Counted from the first letter of the stretch, positions 9,935 through 18,045 are shown. The stretch: DNA of 64,000 nucleotides from Hymenobacter cellulosivorans (GCF_022919135.1 NZ_CP095049.1:2670501-2734500), one strand, 5' to 3'. The notes: generated by a model not told the origin, from the letters alone. Numbers and translations: made by a program.

Positions 9935-10023
9935 AGGTTATTGCTGCAAGGGTAGGCGCCGGGTCTGGCAGTACACGGCCCCGCCAAATTGTGCGGCAAC
10001 CCTTGGCAGACCCGGCGGAAAAT

Positions 10024-11184
10024 CTATTTGGTCACGCGTACCGCGTCGCCAGGCTTCACTTGCAGAATGCCGGTGCGAATTACGGAGTCCCCCACGGCCA
10101 AGCCGTCGGTAATCTGGATTACTTTATCGGAGCGAATACCAATCTTTACTTTCTTCGGTACCATCTTGCCGGCTTGTACGGTGTATACGCTGTAGCCGCT
10201 GGCCTCCGGAATCACCGATTCGGTCGGCACCTGCAGCGCGTCGGTCGACTCGCCCAATTGCAGGTTTACTTTCACGAAAGCGCCGGGGCGCAGCTCGTTG
10301 CTGGCGTTGGCGTAGCGGGCCCGTACGGGTTGGGTCCGGCTTACCGGGTCAATCTGCGGGTCAATGGCGTAGACCTTGGCGTCGTACTTTTTGTTGGTGC
10401 CTTCGTCGGTTACGCTTACCACGTCGCCCACGCGCACATTGGAGGCAAAGCGGCCGGGCACAGCAAAGTCAATCTTGACTGGCCGCACGCGGGAGAGGGT
10501 CGTAATTTCAGTGCCGGGGCTTACGTAGGTGCCCACAGTAGCAGTGGTCAGGCCTAACACGCCGTCGAAAGGAGCCCGCACGTAGGCTTTGGCCAACGAC
10601 GCTTGCAGGGCTTTCAGGTCGGCCTGAGCCGTCAGGAGCTGGTTGTTGGCCTGCTCGTATTCCTGGGCGCTGATGTATTCTTTGTCCAGCAGGGTGCGCT
10701 GCCGCTTTTCCTGGTCCCGAAACAGCTGAATGTTGTACTGCTGCTTGCGAATGGCGGCCTGGGCTTCATCGGCGTTGATGCTGAACAGCAGCTGGCCCTT
10801 GCGCACGGGCTGTCCTTCGCGGATATTGAGGCTGGTAATCTTGCCCGACAGCTCGCTCTTAATCACCACCGCCTCATCCGGCATTACCGAACCCGTAGCG
10901 GCTACTTCGTCCGAGAGATTGGTGGGCTTCACCACGTACACCTGCACCGGCAGCTTTTGGCCGCCGCCCTTGGCCCCGCCTGCCCCGCCGGGGCCACCTT
11001 TGCCGGCACCGCCCCCGGCCGCGCCGCGGCCGCCACCGCCACCTTTGGCATCGGCGTTAGGAGAGGGGAAATACTTGATTTTGATAAAAGCCAGGGCGGC
11101 AATAACAGCCACCGTTAGTACAATCCACAACACTTTGCGCCCAGGGCGCGACTCAGTTTGTACCGTTTCTTGTTCGTATTGCAT
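10024..11184 (-). CDS. RND efflux periplasmic adaptor (membrane fusion protein)
   Basis: 386-residue adaptor that links the RND pump to the TolC-like channel. Residues 17-39 form an N-terminal membrane anchor, followed by an unusual glycine-rich linker (about residues 48-77, mostly Gly with Ala and Lys). Then come the lipoyl half-motif region (TSLNIREGQPVRKGQLLFSI), a coiled-coil hairpin (QYNIQLFRDQEKRQRTLL to LKALQASLAKAYVRAPFDG) and beta-barrel domains ending AVGDSVIRTGILQVKPGDAV. I chose the ATG at 11184; a TTG seven codons upstream is also in frame but less likely. First gene of the efflux operon. No dedicated regulator is adjacent. Confidence 0.94.
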   Translation of the reverse strand: MQYEQETVQTESRPGRKVLWIVLTVAVIAALAFIKIKYFPSPNADAKGGGGGRGAAGGGAGKGGPGGAGGAKGGGQKLPVQVYVVKPTNLSDEVAATGSVMPDEAVVIKSELSGKITSLNIREGQPVRKGQLLFSINADEAQAAIRKQQYNIQLFRDQEKRQRTLLDKEYISAQEYEQANNQLLTAQADLKALQASLAKAYVRAPFDGVLGLTTATVGTYVSPGTEITTLSRVRPVKIDFAVPGRFASNVRVGDVVSVTDEGTNKKYDAKVYAIDPQIDPVSRTQPVRARYANASNELRPGAFVKVNLQLGESTDALQVPTESVIPEASGYSVYTVQAGKMVPKKVKIGIRSDKVIQITDGLAVGDSVIRTGILQVKPGDAVRVTK

Positions 11185-11359
11185 GTATAAGGGGATGTTT
11201 CCCAACTCGATTCAATCCGTAGCTGCCTTCGTAGCCGGCTGACGTTCAACAACGACGGGCCGCCCGGAAGGGTTCGGCCAAATCCTGCGGTCCATTTTGG
11301 CCTAGCCAGTAAGACCTGTTTCCAGCCCGCAGGTTTAAAGTTGTTAACAGGGGGTAAGA

Positions 11360-11396
11360 CACAAAAAAAGCCTGCTGGTTGCAGGCTTTTTTTGTG
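11360..11396. terminator. bidirectional terminator
   Basis: Hairpin GCCTGC-loop-GCAGGC flanked by A7 on the left and T8 on the right, so it can end transcripts on either strand. It lies just downstream of the ferritin-like gene on the minus strand and upstream of the efflux operon. Confidence 0.85.
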
Positions 11397-11410
11397 TAGC
11401 GCGGGGCTAC

Positions 11411-11905
11411 TTACATAGCTTTGGCGTTGATGTAGTTCTTAGCCAGGTTATTGAGCAGCGTGTCGGTAGCTTGCTCTTCCTGCAGCGTCTGGCGCAGCAG
11501 CTCTGCCGACTCCGTGTGACCTAGGCGCAGGGCATAGTGGGCGGCGGTGCCGTAGCCGGCAATTTCGTAGTGCTCTACGCGCTGGGCGGCGGCAATTAGG
11601 GCGGCGTCTTTTACCTCGTCGGTAGCATCTTCGGCAATGGTTTCCTTGCCTTCCGCTACCAGGCCCTGCATGGCTTTGCAAGTATGGCCGCTCAGCTCAA
11701 GGCCCAGGCCGCGCCCGATTTGCTCAAGGCGGGCCACCTGATTTTTGGTTTCAATCAGGTGCTGGTCGAAGGCCTGCTGCAGGCGTGGGTCGCGGGCTTC
11801 CTTGGCCATATCGGGCAGGGCCTTGGTCAGCTGGGTTTCGGCGCTGTACAGGTCGCGGAGTTGTTCTTGGAACAGGTCGTCGAGGCTTTTGAGTTTGTCA
11901 GACAT
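11411..11905 (-). CDS. ferritin-like protein, DUF892 (YciE/YciF type)
   Basis: 164-residue all-helical protein matching the DUF892 family, a four-helix ferritin-like fold. It opens with SLDDLFQEQLRDLYSAETQLTKALPDMA and holds the expected Glu/His positions: Glu17 region, HLIETKNQVARLEQI in helix 2, RVEHYEIAGYGTA in helix 3 and LLRQTLQEEQATD in helix 4, which together would form a di-iron-type centre. Family members are induced by osmotic and general stress in proteobacteria; the exact reaction is not established. No signal peptide. It is a single-gene unit ended by the strong hairpin at 11360-11396. Confidence 0.93.
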   Translation of the reverse strand: MSDKLKSLDDLFQEQLRDLYSAETQLTKALPDMAKEARDPRLQQAFDQHLIETKNQVARLEQIGRGLGLELSGHTCKAMQGLVAEGKETIAEDATDEVKDAALIAAAQRVEHYEIAGYGTAAHYALRLGHTESAELLRQTLQEEQATDTLLNNLAKNYINAKAM

Positions 11906-12063
11906 AGCAAGTAGGGTAGTGGGTGAGGAAAGAAAAGATTGGGTCCTGCCGTGCAGGAGTATCCCTCTACGGGCTTAAACCCAGGAGGTTCGCCTGCCGA
12001 AACCTAGTGTTGAGCTTGCCTGAACCCGTATCCTGCGGCTCATTTCCCCGTACTTGTAGCCCT

Positions 12064-12426
12064 ATGAAAACCCCGAAAGAGCCCACTGAAGCCCACCGCA
12101 ACTTCTTCCGCGACGTGCACGACGTGGTGCGCCTGATTCCGCGCGGCCGCGTGACCACCTACGGCGCCATTGCCCACTACCTCGGTGCCCGGCACGGGGC
12201 GCGCATGGTGGGCTGGGCCATGATGGCTGCGCACCCCAGCGTAGGTCCGGAGGCTATTCCGGCCTACCGGGTCGTCAACCGGCTGGGCCTGCTCACGGGT
12301 CGGCAGCACTTTGCCACGCCCACGGCTATGCAGGATTTCCTCGAAGCTGAAGGAATTCAGATTGTCGACGACCAGGTGCAGGACTTCAAAACCCGTTTCT
12401 GGGACCCGAGCACCGAGCTGAGCTAG
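12064..12426 (+). CDS. alkyltransferase-like protein (ATL, MGMT-related)
   Basis: 120-residue protein equal to the DNA-binding domain of O6-alkylguanine-DNA alkyltransferase. IPRGRVTTYGAIAHYLG is the helix-turn-helix region with the Tyr that flips the base, and GWAMMAAHP is close to the family's VGxA(M/L)xxNP segment. The active-site motif PCHRV reads PAYRV here, so the acceptor Cys is missing. Alkyltransferase-like proteins lacking this Cys (often Trp in its place) bind alkylated bases and hand them to nucleotide excision repair. A longer in-frame upstream opening exists from 11923, but residues before this ATG do not look conserved. Its stop overlaps the convergent neighbour's stop in a shared CTAG. 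Confidence 0.88.
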   Translation: MKTPKEPTEAHRNFFRDVHDVVRLIPRGRVTTYGAIAHYLGARHGARMVGWAMMAAHPSVGPEAIPAYRVVNRLGLLTGRQHFATPTAMQDFLEAEGIQIVDDQVQDFKTRFWDPSTELS

Positions 12427-13826
12427 CGGCGGCCCAGGCGGTTGCGGAATTTCTTGACGTAGAAAATTCCCTCCTTGGGTATCACCTTCTTAAAAGCCGG
12501 CGCCGCATCGACGGCCGTTGGAATCGTGCATTCCAGGTAAGTGGCGACGGAAAAGTCGGGCACAAAGCTGTGACAGGCTTGCTGGGTGCCCTGTGCACAG
12601 AGCTCAATCTGGCGGCGCCGGTCGTTCCAACTCAGGGCCAGGTAGCTGTTGGGCAGCAAGGTGCCGGCCTCTTTGCCATTGACCAATACCGTCAGGGCCT
12701 GCGTGGGCGCGGCATCGGGGCGGCGGTACAGGTAAATAGCCGCGGTATCGGCCCGGGCAAAGCCGTCCTTATCGACTGTAACAGAAGCCGCCGTGGCCAG
12801 TACCCGCCCCGTAGCCAGGTGCAGTTCGTAGGGGCGGGGTTGCCCCCCGGATATGGCCCCGGCCAGCGCCCCACCAACTAAGCCGCCTACCACTGCTGCC
12901 GTAGCTACATCCGACGAATTGGCGGGCGTAACCCCGGTGAAGGTATAGGACTGGCCCTGGGGCCGAAGCTCAAAAAAGTTGCCGCGGTGCCAGATGTAGA
13001 GCTTTTCGCCGTCGCACATGCCCCAGACGTTACGCACCGGCCGCTCGGGCTTGTCGGGGCTCATGTAGAGGTAGTGGGCGTCCACGTCGTCGGCGCCGGC
13101 CCATTGCTTGCCGGTGCGGGTCCGATGCGTGAGCACGAATGGCTCCTGGTTGATACCCGGCTGATTGGCCTGAAACTCGGCAAAGGTCTGGTAAATGCCC
13201 CGGCGCGGGGGCTCGGTTTGGATGGGGTAACGCAAAGCCATAAGGCCGCCTTGCCCATTCAGTACTTCGGCTTCGGTCAGCAGGGCTCCTACGGCTGAAG
13301 CATTAGCAGGCACCGTTGCTAGCGTAAGCAGACTGTGTTGCAGACCCTGGGAAAGCAGCCCCGCGTGCTTGCTGGTAACGTCCAGGCCACTACTTTCCAG
13401 GGTTTCGGCGTGAGTGGCCAGCACAGCATACGTATCGCCGCGCTTTTCCAGAAAATCAACCATGAGCTCGACTGTGCCAGTTTCGGCTGTCGAGCGGATA
13501 TCCTCACCGATGCTCAGCACGTGAAACCGCATGCTTACGGGTCGCGCATTGCCGTTGGGCTGGGTCCGCTGCACCGGAGGCAACAAAGCTGCTTCCAGGG
13601 GTGCCGCAAAATCAGCTGACGTGAGGGTGTTATCTAGGCCCTGATATACCGTTCCCAGGCGCGTACGGTCTGGGCGGGCATCAATAATTCGTGTTACCCG
13701 GTATTGTCCCGAGGCCTCTAAGGCAATGGGCTGCTTGTTAAGGTCAACGATATAGGTTTGGGCTGCTACCGAATAAGCACTGGCGCTGAAGAGTAATAGC
13801 AGTACGCTGCTAACAAAATTAGGCAT
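12423..13826 (-). CDS. hypothetical secreted/envelope protein
   Basis: 467-residue protein of unknown function. From the ATG at 13826 there is a clear signal peptide (PNFVSSVLLLLFSASAYSVAAQ). An earlier in-frame start would add 36 residues that are not signal-like in order. The central region has an alternating beta pattern (TYIVDLNKQPIALEASG, MRFHVLSIGEDIRS), and residues about 320-335 form a small glycine zipper (AAVVGGLVGGALAGAISGG) that may insert in or touch a membrane. No catalytic motif recognised. It follows the receiver-only regulator by about 150 bases on the same strand, but the hairpin at 13924-13949 separates them. Confidence 0.75.
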   Translation of the reverse strand: MPNFVSSVLLLLFSASAYSVAAQTYIVDLNKQPIALEASGQYRVTRIIDARPDRTRLGTVYQGLDNTLTSADFAAPLEAALLPPVQRTQPNGNARPVSMRFHVLSIGEDIRSTAETGTVELMVDFLEKRGDTYAVLATHAETLESSGLDVTSKHAGLLSQGLQHSLLTLATVPANASAVGALLTEAEVLNGQGGLMALRYPIQTEPPRRGIYQTFAEFQANQPGINQEPFVLTHRTRTGKQWAGADDVDAHYLYMSPDKPERPVRNVWGMCDGEKLYIWHRGNFFELRPQGQSYTFTGVTPANSSDVATAAVVGGLVGGALAGAISGGQPRPYELHLATGRVLATAASVTVDKDGFARADTAAIYLYRRPDAAPTQALTVLVNGKEAGTLLPNSYLALSWNDRRRQIELCAQGTQQACHSFVPDFSVATYLECTIPTAVDAAPAFKKVIPKEGIFYVKKFRNRLGRR

Positions 13827-13923
13827 GTATAAGCAGATAGAACAAAAAACAAGCGGCGCGCTAACAAAGCAAGCCACGTAAAAACCAGGGTAGAAAAGGA
13901 CTGTAGTAAGTCGTCGGCACAAC

Positions 13924-13949
13924 AAAAACGCCATCGGGGCCGATGGCGT
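13924..13949 (-). terminator. terminator after the response regulator
   Basis: Hairpin ACGCCATCG-loop-CGATGGCGT followed on the minus strand by T5, 29 bases past the regulator stop. It closes the transcript of the 7TM/kinase/regulator cluster. Confidence 0.8.
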
Positions 13950-13978
13950 CAGAAGGAAAGGAAGGGCACGCCCAGTGG

Positions 13979-14386
13979 TTACAGGATAGCCATACTCGGG
14001 CGGGGTGCATAGCCGGCCGCGGCCAGAATGGCACCGCGCACTTCTTCCGGATTGGCATTCTTGAGCAAGTAGCCGTGGGCCCCTTCACTGTGCAGACTGT
14101 CGATGAGTTCGGGCTCGTCGTGCATGGAAATGATAACAACCCGCACACGGGGGTACTGGGCGCGCATCAGGCGTACAGTTTGCAGGCCATCCAGCGTGGG
14201 CATCTGCAAATCCATCAGTACTACATCGGGCACAATGCCTTGGTCAAGGTGTTCAAGAAGCTCCTGACCGTCACCGGCTTCGAAGAGCACTTCCATATCG
14301 GGAAAGCCACTAATGAGGGCCCGTAGTCCTTTACGAAATAGAATATGGTCATCAACGACGGCTAAGCGGATGATAGGTGCGCTCAT
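13979..14386 (-). CDS. NarL-type response regulator lacking the DNA-binding domain
   Basis: 135-residue receiver domain closest to NarL/FixJ regulators: LAVVDDHILFRKGL opening, phosphoacceptor Asp in VVLMDLQMPTLDG, Ser in VIISMHDE and Lys in YLLKNA, all intact. NarL proteins normally continue with a LuxR-type helix-turn-helix to about 210 residues. Here the frame stops shortly after the last receiver helix and the terminator follows within 30 bases. I see no helix-turn-helix in any minus-strand frame downstream, so the output domain is absent rather than frameshifted. Its ATG overlaps the kinase stop (ATGA). It may act by protein-protein contact, as a phosphate sink, or be a deletion remnant. 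Confidence 0.88.
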   Translation of the reverse strand: MSAPIIRLAVVDDHILFRKGLRALISGFPDMEVLFEAGDGQELLEHLDQGIVPDVVLMDLQMPTLDGLQTVRLMRAQYPRVRVVIISMHDEPELIDSLHSEGAHGYLLKNANPEEVRGAILAAAGYAPRPSMAIL

Positions 14387-15198
14387 ATAGAGGTAGTTAG
14401 GGCGGGCTTTTGATCGACGGGAAGATACGGAATAGGGAAGGAAATCCAAACTTTGCTGCCCGCACCTGGCGCCGATTCGTGGCGCAGTGTGCCGTGGAGT
14501 ACTGCCACCCGACTGCGTAAGTTGGTGAGCCCTAGTCCTGTACGAGCGCCTGCCGTAGGAGGAAGGTCACCGGCGGCCGGGTCAAAGCCCACGCCATTGT
14601 CACGGTACTGGAGCGAGAGATAGTCGGGGCCAAAATCGATGCTCACCTCAATAGTGTCGGCGTGGGCGTGGCGCAGCCCGTTGCCCAGTAGCTCCTGCAC
14701 CACCCGAAATACAATCAGTTCCCGCTTGGGGTCGAGGCGGCGGGGCTGACCACGCTGTTCAATGATGACGTGCGTGGGCCCATCGGCTGGTACGGTACGG
14801 GCCAGGGCGTCGAGGGCGAAGGGTAGACCGAATTTTTGCAGGGCCGCCGGCAGTAGGTTGCGGGAGATGCGGCGTACTTCCCCAATGGCCTGGTCGAGCA
14901 GGGCGGTGGCTTCCTCGGTAAGACTAGGCTGGCCAAGCGTGCTCAGGTGAAGCTTGGCAATGGCCAGGGTAGTGCCCACACCGTCGTGCAGGTCGGCGGC
15001 AATGCGGCGGCGCTCCTCTTCCTGGGCTAGTAGGGCTGCTTCCAGAGCCTGCTGCTGGGAGGCGTCGCGCACCTGCCGGAGCTGTTCTTGCTGACGCAGC
15101 AACCGCCGCTGATACCGCAGCACGAAACCCACAATGCCCAAGGCCAAAAGCAGCAGTACCGGCGTAGCCAGCATCACGGGAAGCAGCCAGCTGTTCAT
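14383..15198 (-). CDS. NarX/DesK-type sensor histidine kinase (HisKA_3)
   Basis: 271-residue histidine kinase with almost no sensor of its own. One N-terminal membrane helix (residues 5-27) leads into a Gln-rich coiled coil (RRLLRQQEQLRQVRDASQQQ), then the HisKA_3 box RRIAADLHDGVGTTLAIAKL with the phosphorylated His, and an HATPase domain with LGNGLRHAHADTIEVS, DNGVGFDP and GLGLTNLRSR. Starts by ATGA overlap with the upstream membrane-protein gene and ends by ATGA overlap with the receiver gene, so all three are coupled. Because it lacks a sensory domain, input through the co-encoded multi-spanning proteins is a reasonable inference. Confidence 0.93.
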   Translation of the reverse strand: MNSWLLPVMLATPVLLLLALGIVGFVLRYQRRLLRQQEQLRQVRDASQQQALEAALLAQEEERRRIAADLHDGVGTTLAIAKLHLSTLGQPSLTEEATALLDQAIGEVRRISRNLLPAALQKFGLPFALDALARTVPADGPTHVIIEQRGQPRRLDPKRELIVFRVVQELLGNGLRHAHADTIEVSIDFGPDYLSLQYRDNGVGFDPAAGDLPPTAGARTGLGLTNLRSRVAVLHGTLRHESAPGAGSKVWISFPIPYLPVDQKPALTTSI

Positions 15199-15884
15199 GA
15201 GCGGGAGTGGTATGATAACGACTGGCCCGCGTACCAAAACGCCAGCGCAAACAACACGTACTGAATAAGATTAACCATAGAATTGAGGGTATAAATCACC
15301 TGATGGCTCGCATAATCAGCGGGTGCAGAAAGCTTGTTGACGAACACATACAGCAGTACGGTACCCGAAAAATACAAAACTACCGCGGTACTTACCAAAA
15401 AAAGTGGGTCCTGCTCCAAGCGGATAACGCGGAGCTCGTTGAGCAGCTGCTCGAAATAAAGCAGGGCCAGCCCAATGAGCAGGGCACTTTGCAGCACATG
15501 GGTGTAGGAATTCATCTGGTGCAGGCCTTCCAGGTACAAAGAGTCCAGAAGAGCAAACGCAGTGAAAGCCACGACTACGGCGGGAAGCAGGCGCCGTAGC
15601 GCGGGTGAAGTCAGGGTGAGGTAATAAATGCGCAGAAACAGCAGGGTCTGCACCAGTGTAAACAAGTGCCAGAGGCTAATGCTCCACACCGGCCAGTACA
15701 ATTCCACCAGGCTCGAAGTCAGCAGCACGATTTCCGTAAATGCCAGGTAGCCCGTCAGCAGCCGCAGGGTAGTGGGTAGTCGGGGCCAGCGCCACACCCC
15801 CAGCCCCAGCGGCAGCAGTACTACCAGCCCGGCTATCTGCTCCAGATATTCACAAACCGTAAGAAGCCACGAAGGAATCTGCAT
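15195..15884 (-). CDS. multi-spanning membrane protein, tandem paralogue 1
   Basis: 229-residue integral membrane protein with about seven predicted hydrophobic helices. It is related to the next two genes upstream by a shared block near residues 145-185: ALLYFEQLLNELRVIRLEQ then DPLFLVSTAVVLYFSGT. This is the most divergent of the three. The start is the ATG at 15884; a longer opening adds a basic, unhydrophobic N-terminus. It overlaps the histidine kinase start by ATGA, the closest coupling in the cluster, so it is the best candidate for a direct sensory partner. I do not recognise a named family; the layout recalls detached 7TM sensor modules of Bacteroidota kinases. Confidence 0.8.
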   Translation of the reverse strand: MQIPSWLLTVCEYLEQIAGLVVLLPLGLGVWRWPRLPTTLRLLTGYLAFTEIVLLTSSLVELYWPVWSISLWHLFTLVQTLLFLRIYYLTLTSPALRRLLPAVVVAFTAFALLDSLYLEGLHQMNSYTHVLQSALLIGLALLYFEQLLNELRVIRLEQDPLFLVSTAVVLYFSGTVLLYVFVNKLSAPADYASHQVIYTLNSMVNLIQYVLFALAFWYAGQSLSYHSRS

Positions 15885-16011
15885 GCAAGGCGTGGCAAAG
15901 GAGGGTGGTAGAACGAAAGAGGCGAGAGAAAAATACGAATTCCTCAATAGGATGTATAATTCCGGGAATAAAAAGTACAGAGCCCAGCCCCAATACGTGA
16001 AATGCCGCCTT

Positions 16012-16725
16012 TTAAGCGTGCGGACCGGGCCACTCCGGGGCGGCGGGCACCTGCTCGGCCGACTGGTCGCCGTTCCAGAGCGCCAGGGCCAAAAAGGTGT
16101 TAAAAACAATCAGCAGAATAAATTGGATGATGTACATAATCCAGATCAGGTCGGGCTGGTTTTGCATCTGCATCTCAAATACAAAGACCATCACCGTGCC
16201 TGCATAGTACAGGATAGAACCCACGCTGACTAGGAACATGGGGTCCCGGCCCAGGTCGATGTTGCGCAGCTCCCGCAGCGTCTGTTCAAAATACGCTACG
16301 GCGGCTCCTACGAGGAGAATGCTCTGAATCAGGTGAATAAACGTGTTGTAGCTAATAAAGAAAGCCTGAGTAAAGCTCAACGGCTCAAGGATAGCCAAGC
16401 CCAGAAAAAGCCCTACTGCTGTCAGTAAAATATAGCGGCTGCGGCCAGAGTGAAAGGCGTAGTAGTAGGCCCACCCGAGCAGTAGACTTTCCCCAATCGT
16501 GGCCAGACGCAAAAACAGGATATTATTGTGGAGCACGTGCCGGCCATATTCCGCCAGTGCCCCATTCAGCAGGGCCCCGGGCAGTAGCACAAACCAAAAC
16601 AGGGGCCGGTAAGCAGGAAGCAGCCGTTTCCAGCGACGGATGCCAATTCCCAACGGAATCAGATAAGTAAGCAGCGCCACATTATTAAACTGCTTGGCAA
16701 ACTCTACTAACCACGCGCTATCCAC
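16012..16725 (-). CDS. multi-spanning membrane protein, tandem paralogue 2
   Basis: 237-residue integral membrane protein with about seven hydrophobic helices and a short hydrophilic C-terminus. The start codon is GTG. It shares with paralogue 3 the block YFEQTLRELRNIDLGRDP followed by MFLVSVGSILYYAGTVMVFV, and also EYGRHVLHNNILF versus EVGRQVWHNNIFS near residue 60. The amphipathic LRELRNI segment between two helices is probably cytoplasmic and would be a natural contact for a kinase. Gap to the next gene is 127 bases. Function unknown; co-location with the kinase and receiver suggests signal input. Confidence 0.8.
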   Translation of the reverse strand: MDSAWLVEFAKQFNNVALLTYLIPLGIGIRRWKRLLPAYRPLFWFVLLPGALLNGALAEYGRHVLHNNILFLRLATIGESLLLGWAYYYAFHSGRSRYILLTAVGLFLGLAILEPLSFTQAFFISYNTFIHLIQSILLVGAAVAYFEQTLRELRNIDLGRDPMFLVSVGSILYYAGTVMVFVFEMQMQNQPDLIWIMYIIQFILLIVFNTFLALALWNGDQSAEQVPAAPEWPGPHA

Positions 16726-16882
16726 GGGTGGGACGATAAGGAATAGACATGGGCAAAAGGTGTGGTACTGGAGCGGAGGGTAAGCAAAACAAGCCGGGCC
16801 CGGAATTGGACCTGCCCAGTAACCCTGGCTGGGGCCTTGGCTACTTTGTAAAGTTTTATAAACTGGTCGCAGCTATGCGTAG

Positions 16883-17587
16883 TTAAACGTTGGTAGAGCC
16901 GGGTAGCAGTACCGTGCCTGAATTCTTGCTGCTGTTGTATAAGGCTAAGGCCAACAGGCAGTTGAAGGCAATCAGTAGAACTGACTGAATGCTGTACATC
17001 AACCAGATTTGATTGATCTGGTAGTTTTTCTGCATGGAATCTTCCAGCACGAATACCATTAACGTGCCCGAATAGTACAGGGTAACGCCGACGCTCACCA
17101 GAAACATGGGGTCGCGCTCCAGACGGATATTGCGTAACTCCCGCAGGATCTTTTCGAAATACATTAGCGCCGCCCCGATTAGCAGCAGGCTTTGAGCCAT
17201 ACGGGTGTAGGTCTTGGTGCCGTACAGCCCGGCCCAGAATACATACTCGACAATGGCAGTAACCAGGAAAACTGCTACGGTCATTACCAGCAGCTGCTGA
17301 TTTAGCCGGGTATTGAAGGTCTTGTAATATGCGTAGCTCAAAAACAGCGTCTCCGACCAGAGAATGAGGTAGGTGGAGAAAATATTGTTGTGCCACACCT
17401 GCCGCCCTACTTCTGCCCAGACATTCAGTACCAGAATGAGTAGCAGGGCAGCCCCGATGCGCAGCCGATGCGGCAACACCGGCCAACGCCAGACACACAC
17501 GGCTACTGGGAGCAAGTAACAACAAACCGAGAGCAGGTTCAATTGCTTGGCTATAGTCACCAGCAGAGTGTGGTCTGGCATTGGCAT
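16883..17587 (-). CDS. multi-spanning membrane protein, tandem paralogue 3
   Basis: 234-residue integral membrane protein, about seven hydrophobic helices, first of the three tandem copies in transcription order. The conserved block is YFEKILRELRNIRLERDP then MFLVSVGVTLYYSGTLMVFV; a second match to paralogue 2 is EVGRQVWHNNIFS. The start is only nine bases after the stop of the CPNCC protein gene, so those two are probably co-translated. Tandem duplication followed by divergence is the simplest origin for the three genes. No enzyme motif is visible. Confidence 0.8.
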   Translation of the reverse strand: MPMPDHTLLVTIAKQLNLLSVCCYLLPVAVCVWRWPVLPHRLRIGAALLLILVLNVWAEVGRQVWHNNIFSTYLILWSETLFLSYAYYKTFNTRLNQQLLVMTVAVFLVTAIVEYVFWAGLYGTKTYTRMAQSLLLIGAALMYFEKILRELRNIRLERDPMFLVSVGVTLYYSGTLMVFVLEDSMQKNYQINQIWLMYSIQSVLLIAFNCLLALALYNSSKNSGTVLLPGSTNV

Positions 17588-17596
17588 GGAATAGCA

Positions 17597-17926
17597 CTAA
17601 TTCGTAAGCGGACTGTCTGCCGCGCAGCAGTTAGGACAAGTTGGGCCGGTGGCCAGCATTACGCGGTTGTACATGTCATCCATATCTGCCTTCACGCCGA
17701 CCAGTACGAAGCCACCCTGCCCGTTATCGTCGATGGCGTTGTAGATGCGGATGCCCACAAACTCGGACCCGCAATCATCGATTAATTCCTTGAGCTTGTT
17801 TTTACCAAAAAACTGACCTTTAAATACGGGCTTAGAATCATCCGGGCACTCATTGTAGTTGTGGGTCATGCCCGCTGCTACCGTCTCATCTACGATGGTG
17901 CCTTCGTTGCCGTCAAAAGTATTCAT
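17597..17926 (-). CDS. small hypothetical protein with C-terminal CPNCC
   Basis: 109-residue hydrophilic, acidic protein, start ATG at 17926, no signal peptide from this start. It is mostly strand-helix in character (GQFFGKNKLKELIDDCGSEFVGIRIYNAID) and ends with GPTCPNCCAADSPLTN. The Cys-x-x-Cys-Cys cluster plus two earlier cysteines could bind a metal or serve in thiol exchange; neither is shown. It is the first gene behind the promoter at 17990-18019 and is followed after nine bases by a 7TM gene, so it belongs to that cluster. I cannot name the family with confidence. Confidence 0.75.
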   Translation of the reverse strand: MNTFDGNEGTIVDETVAAGMTHNYNECPDDSKPVFKGQFFGKNKLKELIDDCGSEFVGIRIYNAIDDNGQGGFVLVGVKADMDDMYNRVMLATGPTCPNCCAADSPLTN

Positions 17927-17989
17927 GCAAGAGTGTGTTAGGAAGTAAGTAAGAAATTGTAGAACAAAAATGCTCAACCGCTGAACAGT

Positions 17990-18019
17990 CAAATATAGGG
18001 CAAACCGTATTGGATGCAA
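17990..18019 (-). promoter_or_regulatory. promoter of the 7TM/kinase cluster
   Basis: On the minus strand TTG at 18019-18017 is followed after 19 bases by a perfect TATATTTG (17997-17990). This matches the Bacteroidota sigma-A pattern (TTTG, about 19 bases, TAnnTTTG). Transcription would begin near 17983, leaving a leader of about 55 bases before the 109-residue protein. Confidence 0.7.
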
Positions 18020-18045
18020 GCAGTCTTACTTCGTTTTCACTCAGC

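Noticed and set aside
11184..11205. Similar TTGGGxAACATCCC sequences at the 5' ends of the efflux adaptor and the third YcxB-like gene, which might be a shared leader element
   Set aside because: Only two occurrences, at different distances relative to the starts; the likeness is probably chance.
13861..14148. A frame downstream of the receiver gene that might hold the missing helix-turn-helix
   Set aside because: Its residues show no LuxR-type motif and it runs across the terminator.
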